This document shows, one piece after another, positions 1 through 7,492 of a stretch of 11,686 nt of DNA; the stretch's first letter is position 1; each line of letters opens with the position of its first letter. The translations under genes and the position numbers were made by a program. The stretch covers positions 1 to 11,686 of the forward strand of contig JAQUJQ010000034.1 in NCBI GenBank assembly GCA_028680875.1, written 5' to 3'. Source of the DNA: Eubacteriales bacterium. Its GTDB lineage: Bacteria > Bacillota > Clostridia > Peptostreptococcales > Anaerovoracaceae. A model generated the notes under the pieces. The model searched no databases and was not told where the DNA came from. It saw nothing but the letters and a program-made list of their open reading frames with translations.

Positions 1-485
1 GTATAAGGCAATGTACATTCGTCTAAAATTTTATGTCTTCCCTTTTGAGTATGTTGCATCGCAATAATAACTTTCTTGGCTCCTACAACCAGATCCATGG
101 CACCACCCATACCCGGCACCATCTTTCCGGGAACAATCCAGTTAGCTAAATTTCCATGTTTATCTACTTGCAAGGCTCCTAAAATAGTAGCGTCCACATG
201 ACCACCCCGAATGATTCCAAACGAGGTTGCGCTGTCGAAGAACATAGCTCCGGTGTTTACTGTTACATACTGGGCTCCCGCATTGATGATGTCGACATCT
301 TCTTTTCCCGGTTCTGCTGCAGGCCCCATTCCCATGATGCCATTTTCTGATTGGAGAATGATATCAACATCCTCGGGTAGAAAATTGGCCACCATGGTGG
401 GAAGACCAATGCCCAAGTTTACTACGTCTCCATCTTTTAATTCCTTAGCAACTCTTGCTGCTATGATTTCCTTTATATCTGCCAT
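1..485 (-). CDS. atoA: Butyrate-acetoacetate CoA-transferase, beta subunit (3' end beyond window)
   Basis: AtoA is the beta subunit of a family I CoA-transferase that, with AtoD, moves CoA between butyryl-CoA and acetoacetate, the last carbon-handling step of lysine fermentation. The frame opens with ATG at 485 behind a strong AGGAGGTG and stays open to the window edge, giving about 161 of roughly 215 residues; the C-terminus is missing. Seen in the translation are NLGIGLPTMVA near residues 23-33, SENG with the expected catalytic glutamate at residue 47, IRGGHVDATILGALQVD, and NWIVPGKMVPGMGGAMDLV, all typical of AtoA. The start overlaps the end of atoD by 13 bases, which suggests translational coupling of the two subunits. 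An acetate- or other acyl-specific CoA-transferase of the same family is possible, but the kam genes next door favour the butyryl-CoA/acetoacetate reaction. Confidence 0.93.
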   Translation of the reverse strand, partial: MADIKEIIAARVAKELKDGDVVNLGIGLPTMVANFLPEDVDIILQSENGIMGMGPAAEPGKEDVDIINAGAQYVTVNTGAMFFDSATSFGIIRGGHVDATILGALQVDKHGNLANWIVPGKMVPGMGGAMDLVVGAKKVIIAMQHTQKGRHKILDECTLPY

Positions 486-1153
486 GGGGTTTCACCTCCT
501 ACAATTGCATCTACGAAAATCCCTGAAGTTACCACATTGTTGGGATGGATTTCTCCAAGTTCTACAACCTCACAAGCTCCTACTATTACATAATCCGCCG
601 CTGTTGCCATCATAGGATTAAACGTTTGGGTGGTCCCGTTGTATGTAGTATTTCCAAAAGTATCGGTAACACTGCCCCGTATAAAGGCAAAGTCTGCTTT
701 TAAAGGCATTTCCAGAAGATAATCTTTCCCTTCAACATTGATGATTTGCTTTCCTTCCGCTACGATGGTACCTACACCGGTAGGTGTCAAGAATCCGCCC
801 AATCCTGCCCCTCCGGAACGAATTCGTTCTGCCAGGGTTCCCTGTGGAACCAAAATGCATTCCAACTTATCTTCTTCCACATCGGTATTCATTCTATGAG
901 CCACCTCCGGGTTCAGTCCGACATGCGAAGCGATTAAAGTCTTGATCTGCCCATTAGTTAACAATTTGCCAACTCCTCTTCCCGGCACCCCTGCATCGTT
1001 ACAGATGATAGTCAAATTCTTTACATTTTTTCGAACCAGGGCATCGATTAGGATTTCCGGTGTCCCACAGGACATGAAACCGCCTACCATAATGCTGGCG
1101 CCATCCGGGATAATCGCTACAGCTTCATCTGCCGTTTTGATTTTATCAATCAT
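473..1153 (-). CDS. atoD: Butyrate-acetoacetate CoA-transferase, alpha subunit
   Basis: AtoD is the alpha subunit of the family I CoA-transferase formed with AtoA. The protein is 226 residues from the start chosen here, close to the usual 215-230. It carries the N-terminal signature IPDGASIMVGGFMSCGTP, followed by ASHVGLNPE, LVPQGTLAERIRSGGAGLGGFLTPTGVGT and FAFIRGSVTDTFGN, which match the AtoD family throughout. Two starts are possible: a GTG at 1162 and an ATG at 1153. The AAAGGA at 1165-1170 is only 2 bases from the GTG but 11 from the ATG, and family members start close to the IDKIKTADEAV segment, so 1153 is preferred. The gene follows kamE after 22 bases and overlaps atoA by 13, so it is the penultimate visible gene of the operon. 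In this pathway it would activate acetoacetate and release butyrate. Confidence 0.94.
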   Translation of the reverse strand: MIDKIKTADEAVAIIPDGASIMVGGFMSCGTPEILIDALVRKNVKNLTIICNDAGVPGRGVGKLLTNGQIKTLIASHVGLNPEVAHRMNTDVEEDKLECILVPQGTLAERIRSGGAGLGGFLTPTGVGTIVAEGKQIINVEGKDYLLEMPLKADFAFIRGSVTDTFGNTTYNGTTQTFNPMMATAADYVIVGACEVVELGEIHPNNVVTSGIFVDAIVGGETPWQI

Positions 1154-1164
1154 ACTAATCACAA

Positions 1165-1170
1165 TCCTTT
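1165..1170 (-). promoter_or_regulatory. Ribosome binding site that decides the atoD start
   Basis: AAAGGA on the minus strand ends 11 bases before the ATG at 1153 and only 2 bases before the in-frame GTG at 1162. The latter spacing is too short for normal initiation, so the ATG is favoured, although 11 is slightly longer than ideal. Confidence 0.5.
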
Positions 1171-1175
1171 CTCTA

Positions 1176-1949
1176 TTAGATCATCTTCCTCTTTACCATT
1201 TCAGTTAACACGAAAGAGGCTACATGTTCTGCGTAGGTATTAGAACCGAAGCCTGCATCGTATCCCAGCTCCTGAGCCAACTCGTGGGAAATCCTGGGGC
1301 CTCCGCAAGCAAGTATAACCTTGTTCCGAATACCTTCCGCCTCCATTAGTTCAACTAATTCAGTTAAGTTTTTAATGTGAACATCCTTCTGTGTCACAAT
1401 CTGAGATACCAGGATGGCGTCGGCCTTCACTTCGATGGCCTTCGCTACCAAAGCTTCATTGGGGACCTGGCTTCCCATGTTGATGGCCTCGATACCTTTA
1501 AACCGTTCCAAACCGAAATGGCCATGAAAACCTTTCATATTAATAATCGCATCAATACCTACGGTATGGGCATCTGTGCCTGTACAGGCACCTACAAGTA
1601 CGATATCTCTTTTGATGTTCTCTTCTATATATTTTTCACATTCCAATCTGTCCATGACTTCCACATCTACCTTGGGCACTCGAATGGTGGTGTAATCTAC
1701 TGTATGCTGACACTTGCCATAGACGACAAAATAGGTATATCCTATTCCTAAGTCTGTCGAATAAACTACATTAGGTTCATCAAGGCCCATTTTTTTTGCT
1801 AGAATTTTTGCAGACTCATTAGCTTCTTCCCCGTAAGGAATTGGCAGGGTAAAGGAAAGCTGCATCATACCGTCATTTAATGTGTCTCCATAAGGTTTTA
1901 CCTTTGTCAGATCAACTTTTGTGGTTGCAGTTGTATTCCCGTTGTTCAT
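1176..1949 (-). CDS. kamE: Beta-lysine 5,6-aminomutase, beta (cobalamin-binding) subunit
   Basis: KamE is the small subunit of the adenosylcobalamin- and PLP-dependent lysine 5,6-aminomutase, which moves the terminal amino group of beta-lysine (or D-lysine) from C6 to C5 to give 3,5-diaminohexanoate. It has 257 residues, normal for the family. The base-off cobalamin motif DAHTVG is at residues 126-131, with axial ligand His128. A lysine (K139, in INMKG) follows 11 residues later; the same spacing separates the cobalamin-ligating His133 and PLP-imine Lys144 known in characterised KamE proteins. The C-terminal half is the Rossmann-like B12 domain (ADAILVSQIVTQKDVH, ILACGGPRISHELAQELGYDAGFG). 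The N-terminal part carries the dimerisation and PLP region. Its ATG shares one base with the kamD stop (TAATG), with GGGAGGTG upstream inside kamD, so the two subunits are almost certainly translated together. Confidence 0.96.
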   Translation of the reverse strand: MNNGNTTATTKVDLTKVKPYGDTLNDGMMQLSFTLPIPYGEEANESAKILAKKMGLDEPNVVYSTDLGIGYTYFVVYGKCQHTVDYTTIRVPKVDVEVMDRLECEKYIEENIKRDIVLVGACTGTDAHTVGIDAIINMKGFHGHFGLERFKGIEAINMGSQVPNEALVAKAIEVKADAILVSQIVTQKDVHIKNLTELVELMEAEGIRNKVILACGGPRISHELAQELGYDAGFGSNTYAEHVASFVLTEMVKRKMI

Positions 1950-3505
1950 TATTTTTCACCTCCCAGCATGAGCGGAATGAAGGGATTGAAGTAATGTTCA
2001 TCCTTGACACAAACTCCTTCCAAGCCCTTTCCGCCATCTCTTGGCCTCTTTACGCCGCCAAACTTTCCTTTTTCAATTGTAGAAAAAAGTCCTTCCTTTT
2101 CAATTTCGTGAAGTAAGCGATCTGCTTTGGCCAAAACTTTTTGTGCCCTGGACTGAATCAATCCATCCTTTTTGAACTCCACTTCATCGCCAATTCCTCT
2201 CGCATTATTAAAAATGTAGGAGGCATTTTCGATAGAAAGCATACGATCCTGAAGATGAGGTGTATGAATGGCTTCTGTTGGCATACCTAAAAGCTGAAGT
2301 GATTGTCCGGACCAAACAGCTATAAAATTAAACAGAGCATCCTGTATATGGCCTTTAAAGATATTCCCGGTCATGAATTTCGTAGGCGGCATATATTTAA
2401 GAGGGGCCTTTGGAAAAATCTCCCGAGCCATTATCGCCTGAGCAAGTTCATATAAGAAACCATTTTCGATGTCCGGATCCATCTCAAAAGCATGTCCAAG
2501 ACCCATCTGTTCTTCAGGAATATTGGCTAGAACCGCAAACTGTTCGTTTATGAATTGAGAAGCCAATACTGTGTGAGCTTCCTCAAAAGCGTCCGCTGTC
2601 GTCAAGTAGTTATCTTCACCCGAATTGAAAATGATACCGGCATACCCTATAATAATCCTGGAGAAATATTGATCTACCAAAGTTCTCTTCATATTAATGT
2701 CACGGAACAAAATTCCGTAAAGAGCATCGTTAAGCATAACATCTAAACGTTCGATGGCCCCCATAGCTGCTATTTCAGCCATACACATACCTGAACTGTA
2801 GTTACAAAGCCGAATATAACGGCCTACTTCTTCGCCAACCTCATCCAACGCCTGCCGCATGAGTTTAAAGTTTTCCTGAGTTGCATAGGTACCTCCAAAG
2901 CCTTCTGTTGTAGGGCCGTAAGGTACATAATCCAACAAGCTCTGGGCTGTGGTTCTTATAACTGCAATAATGTCAGCTCCCTGTTTTGCCGCCGCCTTTG
3001 CTTGTACGATGTCCTCATAAATATTGCCCGTGGCTACAATGACATATAAATAAGGTTGTTTTCCTTCACCAAGGGTTTCAAGATATTGTTCTCTTTTCTT
3101 AGTCTGTATTTTAATTTTATCTAATGATTCTAATACGACAGGTATAATCTTCTTTTTAACTTCTGTAATTGAAGCTATTGGTAATTTTACGATATCTAAT
3201 TGCCCGTTTCCGACCCTTTCTCCAATCTCCCGAGGAGTAAGGCCGGTTTGAATCATCGCATTGCCAATCCAATATGCCGCTCCCCTGGGAAGGCCGCCTC
3301 CGTCTTTGATTACATCTACCACTACGTTAGGCAGTGGAGTATCCACGTCGTCGACTCCATCAATGCCCAAAAGTCTCGCTACTGTTCTCTCTGTACTGAC
3401 AGTAGTATGCCTGTCAATAAAGGTTTGCATTTCTTCTGCAATTCTTGCTGCACAAGATCTGGCACTATCAATGACTTTGGGATCTAAATTTAATTTACTT
3501 TTCAT
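1949..3505 (-). CDS. kamD: Beta-lysine 5,6-aminomutase, alpha (catalytic barrel) subunit
   Basis: KamD is the large subunit of lysine 5,6-aminomutase and pairs with KamE. Its 518 residues match the family length. The start, KLNLDPKVIDSARSCAARIAEEM, and the stretches VSTERTVARLLGIDGVD, KDGGGLPRGAAYWIGNAMIQTG, YGPTTEGFGGTYATQENFKLMRQALDEVG and CNYSSGMCMAEIAAMGAIERLDVMLNDALYGILFRDINMKRTLVDQYFSRIIIGYAGIIFNSGEDNY are characteristic of the TIM-barrel subunit that holds the substrate and PLP. The C-terminal portion (IENASYIFNNARGIGDEVEF) contacts the small subunit in relatives. The ATG at 3505 lies 11 bases inside the end of kamC, preceded by GGAGG, so its translation is probably coupled to kamC. 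It acts in the cytoplasm on the beta-lysine made by KamA. No truncation or frameshift is seen. A D-ornithine aminomutase is ruled out by the subunit layout and neighbouring genes. Confidence 0.96.
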   Translation of the reverse strand: MKSKLNLDPKVIDSARSCAARIAEEMQTFIDRHTTVSTERTVARLLGIDGVDDVDTPLPNVVVDVIKDGGGLPRGAAYWIGNAMIQTGLTPREIGERVGNGQLDIVKLPIASITEVKKKIIPVVLESLDKIKIQTKKREQYLETLGEGKQPYLYVIVATGNIYEDIVQAKAAAKQGADIIAVIRTTAQSLLDYVPYGPTTEGFGGTYATQENFKLMRQALDEVGEEVGRYIRLCNYSSGMCMAEIAAMGAIERLDVMLNDALYGILFRDINMKRTLVDQYFSRIIIGYAGIIFNSGEDNYLTTADAFEEAHTVLASQFINEQFAVLANIPEEQMGLGHAFEMDPDIENGFLYELAQAIMAREIFPKAPLKYMPPTKFMTGNIFKGHIQDALFNFIAVWSGQSLQLLGMPTEAIHTPHLQDRMLSIENASYIFNNARGIGDEVEFKKDGLIQSRAQKVLAKADRLLHEIEKEGLFSTIEKGKFGGVKRPRDGGKGLEGVCVKDEHYFNPFIPLMLGGEK

Positions 3506-5141
3506 GATTTCGATCCTCCATATATTTTTTAGCTTTTTCTATTATTTCACTGCTTATCCCCAACATTCCTGCAATATTTAAAGCATCCTTTGGGATTTCT
3601 TGATCTTTATCCACCTCGAATAATCGGTAATCCATATATTTTCCGATAACTTCAATTCTTTCTCTCTTGTTCGCATACCTGATTTCCCTGGCCAGATTTT
3701 GAAAATTTGCATCTGCTAACCCGCGTACCTGAAGGTTTCGAACAACACCCATTCCGGTTATATGATCAAAATGAGTGGTAATTAAACTGATATAGGGCTT
3801 TTTATCCAGATAATCAACCAGGCTCTTGGTCAGTGCAAGACCTTCTGCCGGATTTGTCCCGCTGGCCAATTCATCAAATAGAAGAAGGGTACGGTCCTTA
3901 CTTTTTTCCAGCATTACCCTAAGCTCCTCCATTTCACTTCCAAAGCTGGATAAACCTCGCTGTAAATTCTGGCTGTCACCGATAAGAATATGGATATAGC
4001 TTGACAACCCGATCTTTGCCTGACTACAAGGTACGAAAAAGCCATGTTGAGCCAGCATGGCACATAAACCCACCAATTTTAGTGTGACGGTTTTTCCCCC
4101 CATATTTGCCCCGGTTATACAGGTAACGCCTTCTTTGAGGTCAATAGTTACAGGGCAGAAAGCCTTCCCTTTACGCTTTAAAATTTCTTCTACGACCAAC
4201 TGCCTGCCCTCGTTAATTTCAATCAAGTATTCTGTTGTGATGTCCGGTTTAACGCAATGGTTTTCTTTAGCATAGAGGGCTTTTGCAAGATTAAAATCCA
4301 ATTCACCGATTCGATTACAGTTTTCTTCGAGCAGGCTGCGGTAGGAAGCAATCCTACCGGATAATTTTTTTTGCACCGCCAATTCCTCTTCATCAATGGC
4401 TTCATTAATTTCATCCAAAGCCATTTGAAAAAGATCAACCGTCTCATCCCTCTTCAATGTAAAGGTGGCTGTTATATAATCTTCTTCTGATAACATTAGC
4501 TCAGGAATGGCTTTCACTTTTTCAATAAGGGCTCTATCTGCCTTGGAAACCGGAAGTTCAAATTTCGGTGTCATAGATATGCCATAGTCTGCTTCGACCT
4601 TCCTACGCCGCTCTTTTTGAACTTTTCTTAGATCCAATTCTATTTTACGTTTTTCTCTTCTGCGAAGAGTTAACTTTTCAGAGAAAACATCATAAATATA
4701 AAAGGTATTTAAGCGATCTTTACCCGGATCTAACACGTTTAAAAGCTCTAAGAGATCATGTAGTTGAAACTCTTCAGGCAGTGGAATAGTCGAGGAGATA
4801 AGATTATCCCTGATTGCCGTCATTTGCAGAAGTAAAGTTTTAATCTCAAAGAGTTCGACCACAGTTAGAATATTGTTTGCACTATGCGCTATGGTGAAGG
4901 TATTGTCCTTCATCTCCATAAAGACCTCTCTAAGGATATCCACCTTTCGTGGTTCTCGCTCAACCATGTCCAAGGTGACCTCAAGTTGGGATAATGTATG
5001 TTCTAAGTATCCTTCATCCCCCGGCATAAAAGGCTGTATTTCCTTAATCCTTCTTTTCCCAAAGGGTGTAACCACGTTGATGTTATTAACAACATGATCA
5101 AATCCGATTTCATTTTTTGTTTTAGAATTGGATAGTTGCAT
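3495..5141 (-). CDS. kamC: Lysine 5,6-aminomutase reactivase ATPase, MutS-like
   Basis: This 548-residue protein has a MutS-family ABC-type ATPase domain at its C-terminus: Walker A GANMGGKT at 344-351, the SSFGSEMEEL signature at about 398-407, Walker B LLLFDE at 419-424 followed by LASGTNP, and an H-loop TTHFDH at 455-460. The region before it is mostly helical and highly charged (KLTLRRREKRKIELDLRKVQKERRRKVEADYG near 156-187), resembling the lever and clamp helices of MutS. The N-terminal mismatch-recognition domain of true MutS and the Smr nuclease of MutS2 are not apparent. Such proteins are conserved between kamA and kamD in lysine-fermenting bacteria and are named KamC, the ATPase part of a reactivase for the cobalamin enzyme. 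Role by context: ATP-driven removal of damaged cofactor from KamDE. It starts 22 bases after kamB, with AGGAG 6 bases upstream, and overlaps kamD by 11. DNA repair is unlikely. Confidence 0.85.
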   Translation of the reverse strand: MQLSNSKTKNEIGFDHVVNNINVVTPFGKRRIKEIQPFMPGDEGYLEHTLSQLEVTLDMVEREPRKVDILREVFMEMKDNTFTIAHSANNILTVVELFEIKTLLLQMTAIRDNLISSTIPLPEEFQLHDLLELLNVLDPGKDRLNTFYIYDVFSEKLTLRRREKRKIELDLRKVQKERRRKVEADYGISMTPKFELPVSKADRALIEKVKAIPELMLSEEDYITATFTLKRDETVDLFQMALDEINEAIDEEELAVQKKLSGRIASYRSLLEENCNRIGELDFNLAKALYAKENHCVKPDITTEYLIEINEGRQLVVEEILKRKGKAFCPVTIDLKEGVTCITGANMGGKTVTLKLVGLCAMLAQHGFFVPCSQAKIGLSSYIHILIGDSQNLQRGLSSFGSEMEELRVMLEKSKDRTLLLFDELASGTNPAEGLALTKSLVDYLDKKPYISLITTHFDHITGMGVVRNLQVRGLADANFQNLAREIRYANKRERIEVIGKYMDYRLFEVDKDQEIPKDALNIAGMLGISSEIIEKAKKYMEDRNHEK

Positions 5142-5163
5142 TGTATTCTCCTAATCCATGTGC

Positions 5164-6186
5164 TTAGAACACGCTTTTTACGTCAATAACAGGTATATTT
5201 CCCACTGCTTTCTGCATAGCAGTCAGTAAGTCCTTATGTTCAAAGGAATAGCCGGAAGGTGCATAGGGATTTACCGTTATTGCTGCAATTTTAATATTTT
5301 CTAACACAAAAACCTTAAGCCCTCGTTTTCTAAGTTGCTGCCATGAAGTGGCTCCAATGAAAATTTTAGTCGGATCCTTAAGTACAAAAGATATTTGCTT
5401 TAATTTGGCCGGGTGAATGTCATCGATAACGCCTTGTGTCATTGCACCCGGTAAATAAACCCATCCTGTCCCTTCATCGATGGACTCGTCTAAAAATTTT
5501 CCGGCAGTCAAACTGGTTTTTAATTCAAGCATCCGAGTTTCTTCGCCTTTTATAAGCATAATTTTCTCTTTTACAGCACCTGCTTCAATTCTCTTTCGCA
5601 AGCTCCCATCGGGTACTCTTGGCAATTGATACAGTCCCACAATATGAAGGGTTTCCTCCACTACCTTCTTTAAGTTTCTGGAGAGAACCGCTCCTGTAGC
5701 AAGGACGATTGCATCCGACGTGCCGGGCCCTGCAATGGATTTACGATCTACGGCTCCGTCTATTAGGATCAGTTCCGCACCCAGATCTATCATTTCATCA
5801 CACATTTTTTTATGATCTACCGTATTTACCGGCCCCGCCACTTGGACATAACCACTTTCCACCACACGACATAGCATTACTTGCCCTAAAGCTGTGGAAT
5901 AACGAGTCATCCGTAATATTTCCAGGCCTGCATCCGACAGATCGTACAATTGTACCGGCACCGATACAATGGTGCCGGAATCCAAATACACTTTCGGTTT
6001 TTCTGTTCCGGTAACCAGGTCAGTATTCTCTCCGTCCCTTCCGGTAGATGTGATACCCAATACCATACCTTCATCCATAGCTTCCTCAATGAGATGATTG
6101 AGTGTTGTTGTCTTTCCCGCATTCTTCGCCATGCCTACAATTGATATTCTTTTGTATTCCGAGGAAAGCCGGCTCAGAAAACCCAT
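5164..6186 (-). CDS. kamB: Lysine 5,6-aminomutase reactivase subunit, P-loop protein
   Basis: A 340-residue protein with an N-terminal P-loop, ISIVGMAKNAGKTTTLN (Walker A at 18-26, Lys25), and a Walker-B-like strand ELILIDGAVDRKS with Asp143, followed by AIVLATGAVLSR. This arrangement is typical of SIMIBI-type (Mrp/MinD or dethiobiotin-synthetase-like) nucleotide-binding proteins. It sits between kamA and the MutS-like kamC, matching the position and size of KamB, the partner of KamC in the proposed reactivation of lysine 5,6-aminomutase. The C-terminal half (about 200-340) has no motif I recognise and ends with NIPVIDVKSVF. The ATG at 6186 follows AAAGGAG and lies 13 bases after kamA. The nucleotide-binding motifs are directly visible; the reactivase role comes from gene context and family naming and has not been shown here. 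There are no signal peptides or membrane segments, so it should be cytoplasmic. Confidence 0.8.
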   Translation of the reverse strand: MGFLSRLSSEYKRISIVGMAKNAGKTTTLNHLIEEAMDEGMVLGITSTGRDGENTDLVTGTEKPKVYLDSGTIVSVPVQLYDLSDAGLEILRMTRYSTALGQVMLCRVVESGYVQVAGPVNTVDHKKMCDEMIDLGAELILIDGAVDRKSIAGPGTSDAIVLATGAVLSRNLKKVVEETLHIVGLYQLPRVPDGSLRKRIEAGAVKEKIMLIKGEETRMLELKTSLTAGKFLDESIDEGTGWVYLPGAMTQGVIDDIHPAKLKQISFVLKDPTKIFIGATSWQQLRKRGLKVFVLENIKIAAITVNPYAPSGYSFEHKDLLTAMQKAVGNIPVIDVKSVF

Positions 6187-6199
6187 ATTATTTCTCCTT

Positions 6200-7453
6200 T
6201 TATTTATTACGCTTATGTCTTAGTAAATCTTGTGGTTCCAAAGATAGTCTTTCACCTTGAATCAATCCTGCGACTCCTTCGTAATGATAGCTCTTCTTCC
6301 CTGTACAATAATCACAGGTACACTCAATTTCCGGAAGGTCCTTAGGTTCGGTATATGTTGTAATGACACCCTCATAGTTTCTGAGGATAACTTTATCGGG
6401 TGACTGTGAAATTACATATTGAGGCATAACCGGTGTCTTTCCGCCGCCTCCGGGAGCGTCCACAACAAAAGTGGGTACTGCATAACCGGATGTGTGGCCT
6501 CTCAATGCTTCAATGATTTCAATACCTTTTGATACCTTAGTTCTAAAGTGTTCAATTCCTAAAGAAAGATCACATTGATAAATATAGTATGGTCTTACTC
6601 GGTTTTTAACCAAATCGTGAACCAAATCTCTCATAATGTGAGGACAATCGTTTACTCCACGCAGCAATACGGACTGGTTGCCCAGGGGAATACCCGCATC
6701 AGCCAGTTTCCGACAGGCTTCCATTGCATCAGGAGTCATCTCCTTTGAGTGGTTGAAGTGTGTGTTCAGCCAGATGGGGTGGTACTTCTTCAGCATATTT
6801 ACCAGATTGTCGGTAATCCTCATAGGCATTACTACTGGAGTCCTCGAGCCTAATCTTACGATTTCAACATGTGGGATCTTTCTCAATTCAACGATAATGT
6901 ATTCAAGTACATCATCGTCAACCAGAAGGCAATCTCCACCTGACAGGAGTACATCCCTGACCACGGGAGTCTTTCGGATATATTCGATGCACTTATTGAT
7001 ATCATCCATACTTCTGGCCGCATCGGTTTCTCCGGCCAGTCTTCTTCTGGTACAGTGTCTGCAATACATGGAGCACTGATCCGTGATAAGGAATAATACC
7101 CGGTCCGGATATCTATGTGTCAGGCCCGGTGCAGGAGAATCCTCATCTTCATGAAGTGGATCCAACATATCGGCTTCACTGCGATGGGTCTCTGCCAATA
7201 CGGGAACCGCCTGCATGCGAACCGGACATCTGGGGTCGTTTGGATCCATTAAGGATGCAAAATACGGAGTTATTCCCAATCTGAAATTTTTTACAACCTC
7301 TCCGATATCTTTTTCTTCCTTAGGGGTTAAATTGATAATTTTTTTTAATTGATCCACTGAGGTAATTCGGTTTTCTACTTGCCATTTCCAGTCGTACCAT
7401 TGTTCGTTAGATACGTCCTTCCAAATGGCAATATCCTTCCACTTTCTACCCAT
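6200..7453 (-). CDS. kamA: L-lysine 2,3-aminomutase (radical SAM, PLP)
   Basis: KamA converts L-lysine to L-beta-lysine, the committing step of the pathway, using S-adenosylmethionine, a [4Fe-4S] cluster and PLP. The protein is 417 residues, one more than the well-studied clostridial enzyme. The radical SAM cluster motif CSMYCRHC supplies Cys127, Cys131 and Cys134. The PLP lysine is Lys339 in PGGGGKTPVMPQY. Asp295 and Asp332 fall where the known enzyme has its two lysine-binding aspartates. The zinc site is represented by Cys270 and the C-terminal CTCDYC (378, 380, 383). Every key residue is in place, so it should be active. EF-P beta-lysine transferase partners (EpmB) are shorter and lack the zinc-binding tail, so this is the catabolic form. 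The ATG at 7453 has AAGGAG upstream and lies 39 bases after kdd. Confidence 0.97.
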   Translation of the reverse strand: MGRKWKDIAIWKDVSNEQWYDWKWQVENRITSVDQLKKIINLTPKEEKDIGEVVKNFRLGITPYFASLMDPNDPRCPVRMQAVPVLAETHRSEADMLDPLHEDEDSPAPGLTHRYPDRVLFLITDQCSMYCRHCTRRRLAGETDAARSMDDINKCIEYIRKTPVVRDVLLSGGDCLLVDDDVLEYIIVELRKIPHVEIVRLGSRTPVVMPMRITDNLVNMLKKYHPIWLNTHFNHSKEMTPDAMEACRKLADAGIPLGNQSVLLRGVNDCPHIMRDLVHDLVKNRVRPYYIYQCDLSLGIEHFRTKVSKGIEIIEALRGHTSGYAVPTFVVDAPGGGGKTPVMPQYVISQSPDKVILRNYEGVITTYTEPKDLPEIECTCDYCTGKKSYHYEGVAGLIQGERLSLEPQDLLRHKRNK

Positions 7454-7492
7454 ATTGCACTCTCCTTTTAAAACATTGAAATACGTACTGAA

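Noticed and set aside
211..615. Plus-strand open frame of 134 codons antisense to atoA/atoD
   Set aside because: It lies opposite two clearly conserved genes, has no convincing ribosome binding site, and its translation resembles no protein family I know.
3495..5141. Reading the 548-residue gene as a DNA mismatch repair protein MutS or MutS2
   Set aside because: It has the MutS-type ATPase but not the mismatch-binding N-terminal domain or the Smr nuclease, and its place between kamB and kamD is the conserved KamC position.
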